Part shown: positions 6,696 through 8,074 of the stretch, one piece after another
How the letters are laid out: every line of letters starts with the position of its first letter
How positions within the stretch are numbered: position 1 is the first letter of the stretch
NCBI GenBank assembly: GCA_002440765.1
Contig: DJVC01000073.1
Location: forward strand, 207 to 8,280
Direction of reading: 5' to 3'
Length of the DNA: 8,074 bases
Source of the DNA: a bacterium UBP3_UBA6266
GTDB taxonomy: Bacteria > Auribacterota > UBA6266
Translations under genes and position numbers: made by a program
The notes under the pieces: generated by a model
Database searches by the model: none
Told to the model about the DNA's origin: nothing
The model's input: only the letters and a program-made list of their open reading frames with translations

Positions 6696-7502
6696 CTATT
6701 TTCCGAAAAGAACATCTTTCATAGTGTAAAAACCCGAAGGCCTGCCTTTCAGCCATATCGCCGCCCTTATCGCGCCCCGGGCAAGTGTGTCGCGCGTATG
6801 GGCTGTATGTTTAACTTCTATTTTTTCTCCCGCGCCGCAATATATAACCGTATGCTCTCCTATGACATCTCCGGATCTAACGGCATGGATACCTATCTCG
6901 TCCTTATCTTTCTCTCCGCAGATACCCTCCCTGCCGCAAACAAACTTCATGTTTCTTCCTCTGCCGTCAAGAGCTTTTTTTATCGCTTCGGCAAAAGAAA
7001 GGGCAGTGCCCGACGGGGAATCCTTTTTCATCTTATGATGGCTCTCTATAATCTCTATATCGTATTCCTCGCCAAGCATCAAAGCAATATCTCCCACAAT
7101 CTGCAGCAGCAGGTTTACGCCGACACTCATATTGGATGAAACCAAAACCGGTATAGTCTTGGCGCAAATCCGGATTTTTTTTCTGTCGTCTTCCGTCAAC
7201 CCCGTAGTCCCCATTACAACAGGCACCTTTCTGTCTGCCGCCGCCTGGACATTCGAGACAGCCGAATCTTTTGAGGAAAAATCTATAAGGACATCGGCGT
7301 TTTTGAGCGTGTTTTCAAGGGAATCGGAAATAATTACCCCGCTTTTGGAATGGCCGGCAATATCTCCCGCATCCAGCCCGATATTTTGATGAGCTTTAGC
7401 CTCGCACGCACCAGCCAGTTTCACGCCGTCCATGGAAAGGACAAGAGAAATTATCCTTTTTCCCATTCTTCCGGAAGCGCCGCATACAGCAATCTTAACC
7501 AT
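6696..7502 (-). CDS. dapB: 4-hydroxy-tetrahydrodipicolinate reductase DapB
   Basis: DapB reduces the DapA product to tetrahydrodipicolinate with NAD(P)H, the substrate of DapL. From ATG 7502 the protein has 268 residues, the usual size. The N-terminal Rossmann motif is GASGRMG (8-14), followed by LIDFSS (72-77) and VMGTTG (96-101). The family signature ESHHKMKKDSPSGTA spans 153-167 and includes the catalytic pair His155/His156 and Lys159. The C-terminal HTAHTRDTLARGAIRAAIWL closes the fold. Another in-frame ATG at 7508 adds Met-Lys, but a GAAGGG ribosome site is only 2 bases from it, against 8 bases from 7502, so 7502 is preferred. It lies 21 bases after dapA and 41 before dapL. The nicotinamide preference (NADH or NADPH) cannot be told by eye. 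Confidence 0.96.
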   Translation of the reverse strand: MVKIAVCGASGRMGKRIISLVLSMDGVKLAGACEAKAHQNIGLDAGDIAGHSKSGVIISDSLENTLKNADVLIDFSSKDSAVSNVQAAADRKVPVVMGTTGLTEDDRKKIRICAKTIPVLVSSNMSVGVNLLLQIVGDIALMLGEEYDIEIIESHHKMKKDSPSGTALSFAEAIKKALDGRGRNMKFVCGREGICGEKDKDEIGIHAVRSGDVIGEHTVIYCGAGEKIEVKHTAHTRDTLARGAIRAAIWLKGRPSGFYTMKDVLFGK

Positions 7503-7510
7503 CTTCATTT

Positions 7511-7516
7511 CCCTTC
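7511..7516 (-). promoter_or_regulatory. Ribosome binding site deciding the dapB start
   Basis: GAAGGG on the minus strand is 8 bases from ATG 7502 and only 2 from ATG 7508. The spacing favours 7502 as the initiation codon. Confidence 0.55.
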
Positions 7517-7523
7517 ATTTTTA

Positions 7524-8074
7524 TTACAATAAACCGTATTGTTCAAGCTGTCTTTTAATCAGCGATCTTGATTTTTCAGTCGGACTGACAAGAGGCAACC
7601 TGAATTCCTCTTCAATCATTCCTTTCATAGCCATAGCCGTCTTGATAGGAATGGGATTGGTTTCAATAAACATAACTTTACACAAATCAAAAAGTTTATA
7701 GTGCAATTCCCTTGCGCTCTCAATATCCCCGTCTTCCATCGCAGATGTAAGCTCTTTCATATCAGCAGGCACAATATTGGCTATCACAGAAATTACTCCT
7801 CTGCCGCCGATCGCCATTATGGGCATTGTCATCGAATCATCGCCGGACAACACGGTTATACCGCAAAGTGACATAATCTTGGATATCTGGTCCATCTGCC
7901 CACTGGCTTCCTTAATCGCAACGATGTTACTTAATTCCGACAACCTGGCAACTGTTTCGGGCTCTATGGACACACCCGTCCTGCCCGGGACATTGTAGAC
8001 TACGATGGGTATGGGAACTTCAGTCGCTATTGCCTTATAGTGATAATATAAACCTTCCTGCGTGGGTTTATTAT
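7524..8074 (-). CDS. dapA: 4-hydroxy-tetrahydrodipicolinate synthase DapA (C-terminal part, start outside the window)
   Basis: DapA condenses pyruvate with L-aspartate 4-semialdehyde, the entry step of the diaminopimelate/lysine branch. The reading frame is open to the right edge, so 183 codons of about 290 are present and the N-terminal third is missing. The visible part begins NKPTQEGLYYHYKAIA, followed by VVYNVPGRTG, with the catalytic Tyr equivalent to E. coli Tyr133. IVAIKEASG has the Schiff-base lysine equivalent to Lys161, and SGDDSMTMPIMAIGGRGVISV lies further on. These separate it from relatives such as N-acetylneuraminate lyase, as does the dapB-dapL context. The protein ends LEQYGLL at a TAA, 21 bases before dapB. 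Lysine feedback residues lie mostly in the missing or unaligned part, so regulation cannot be judged. Confidence 0.96.
   Translation of the reverse strand, partial: NKPTQEGLYYHYKAIATEVPIPIVVYNVPGRTGVSIEPETVARLSELSNIVAIKEASGQMDQISKIMSLCGITVLSGDDSMTMPIMAIGGRGVISVIANIVPADMKELTSAMEDGDIESARELHYKLFDLCKVMFIETNPIPIKTAMAMKGMIEEEFRLPLVSPTEKSRSLIKRQLEQYGLL

Noticed and set aside
6322..6729. Plus-strand open frame of 135 codons opposite dapL
   Set aside because: It is a shadow of dapL, basic and aromatic-rich, with no family similarity that I can see.
6655..6756. 34-residue N-terminal extension of dapL
   Set aside because: It would overlap dapB, does not match DapL N-termini, and the AAGGAG before ATG 6654 marks the proper start.

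Overview
The window is a stretch of bacterial core metabolism. Ten genes, eight of them complete by homology and two cut by the window edges, all lie on the minus strand and are packed almost without gaps. Read in the direction of transcription (right to left) the order is dapA (5' end missing), dapB, dapL, folK, panB, panC, panD, nadA, nadB, uvrA (3' end missing). I see no tRNA or rRNA, mobile element, CRISPR array, or convincing plus-strand gene. Both edges fall inside genes, so the operon promoter (upstream of dapA or further) and its terminator lie outside.

Region by region: 8074-6652 holds three steps of the diaminopimelate/lysine pathway, with dapL giving the direct transamination route from tetrahydrodipicolinate to LL-diaminopimelate. 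5489-4995 is folK (tetrahydrofolate synthesis), overlapping the end of dapL by 17 bases. 4985-2902 is panB-panC-panD, supplying pantoate, beta-alanine and their condensation to pantothenate (vitamin B5, CoA precursor). 2905-382 is nadA-nadB, which makes quinolinate from aspartate for de novo NAD. 351-1 is the N-terminal 117 codons of uvrA (nucleotide excision repair). Gaps between genes are -17 to 59 bases. The longest, between panB and panC, carries an 8-bp inverted repeat. The 30-base gap before uvrA contains a TATAAT box.

The biosynthetic genes meet at aspartate. DapA consumes aspartate semialdehyde, PanD decarboxylates aspartate, and NadB oxidises aspartate; PanC then uses the PanD product. 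Only folK, panB and uvrA fall outside this logic, and folK-panB-panC linkage is itself known in other bacteria. Grouping these genes would let one transcript set the division of aspartate between cell wall/lysine, CoA and NAD. That is an inference from gene order.

Organism: a bacterium with roughly 45% G+C by eye, GTG starts in two genes, compact operons and the DapL variant of lysine synthesis, which is common in anaerobes and in candidate phyla. The combination would fit an uncultured anaerobic lineage such as Omnitrophota or a relative, but I cannot place it firmly. I find no undescribed system here. The most interesting points are the gene order itself and a few small regulatory-looking structures.
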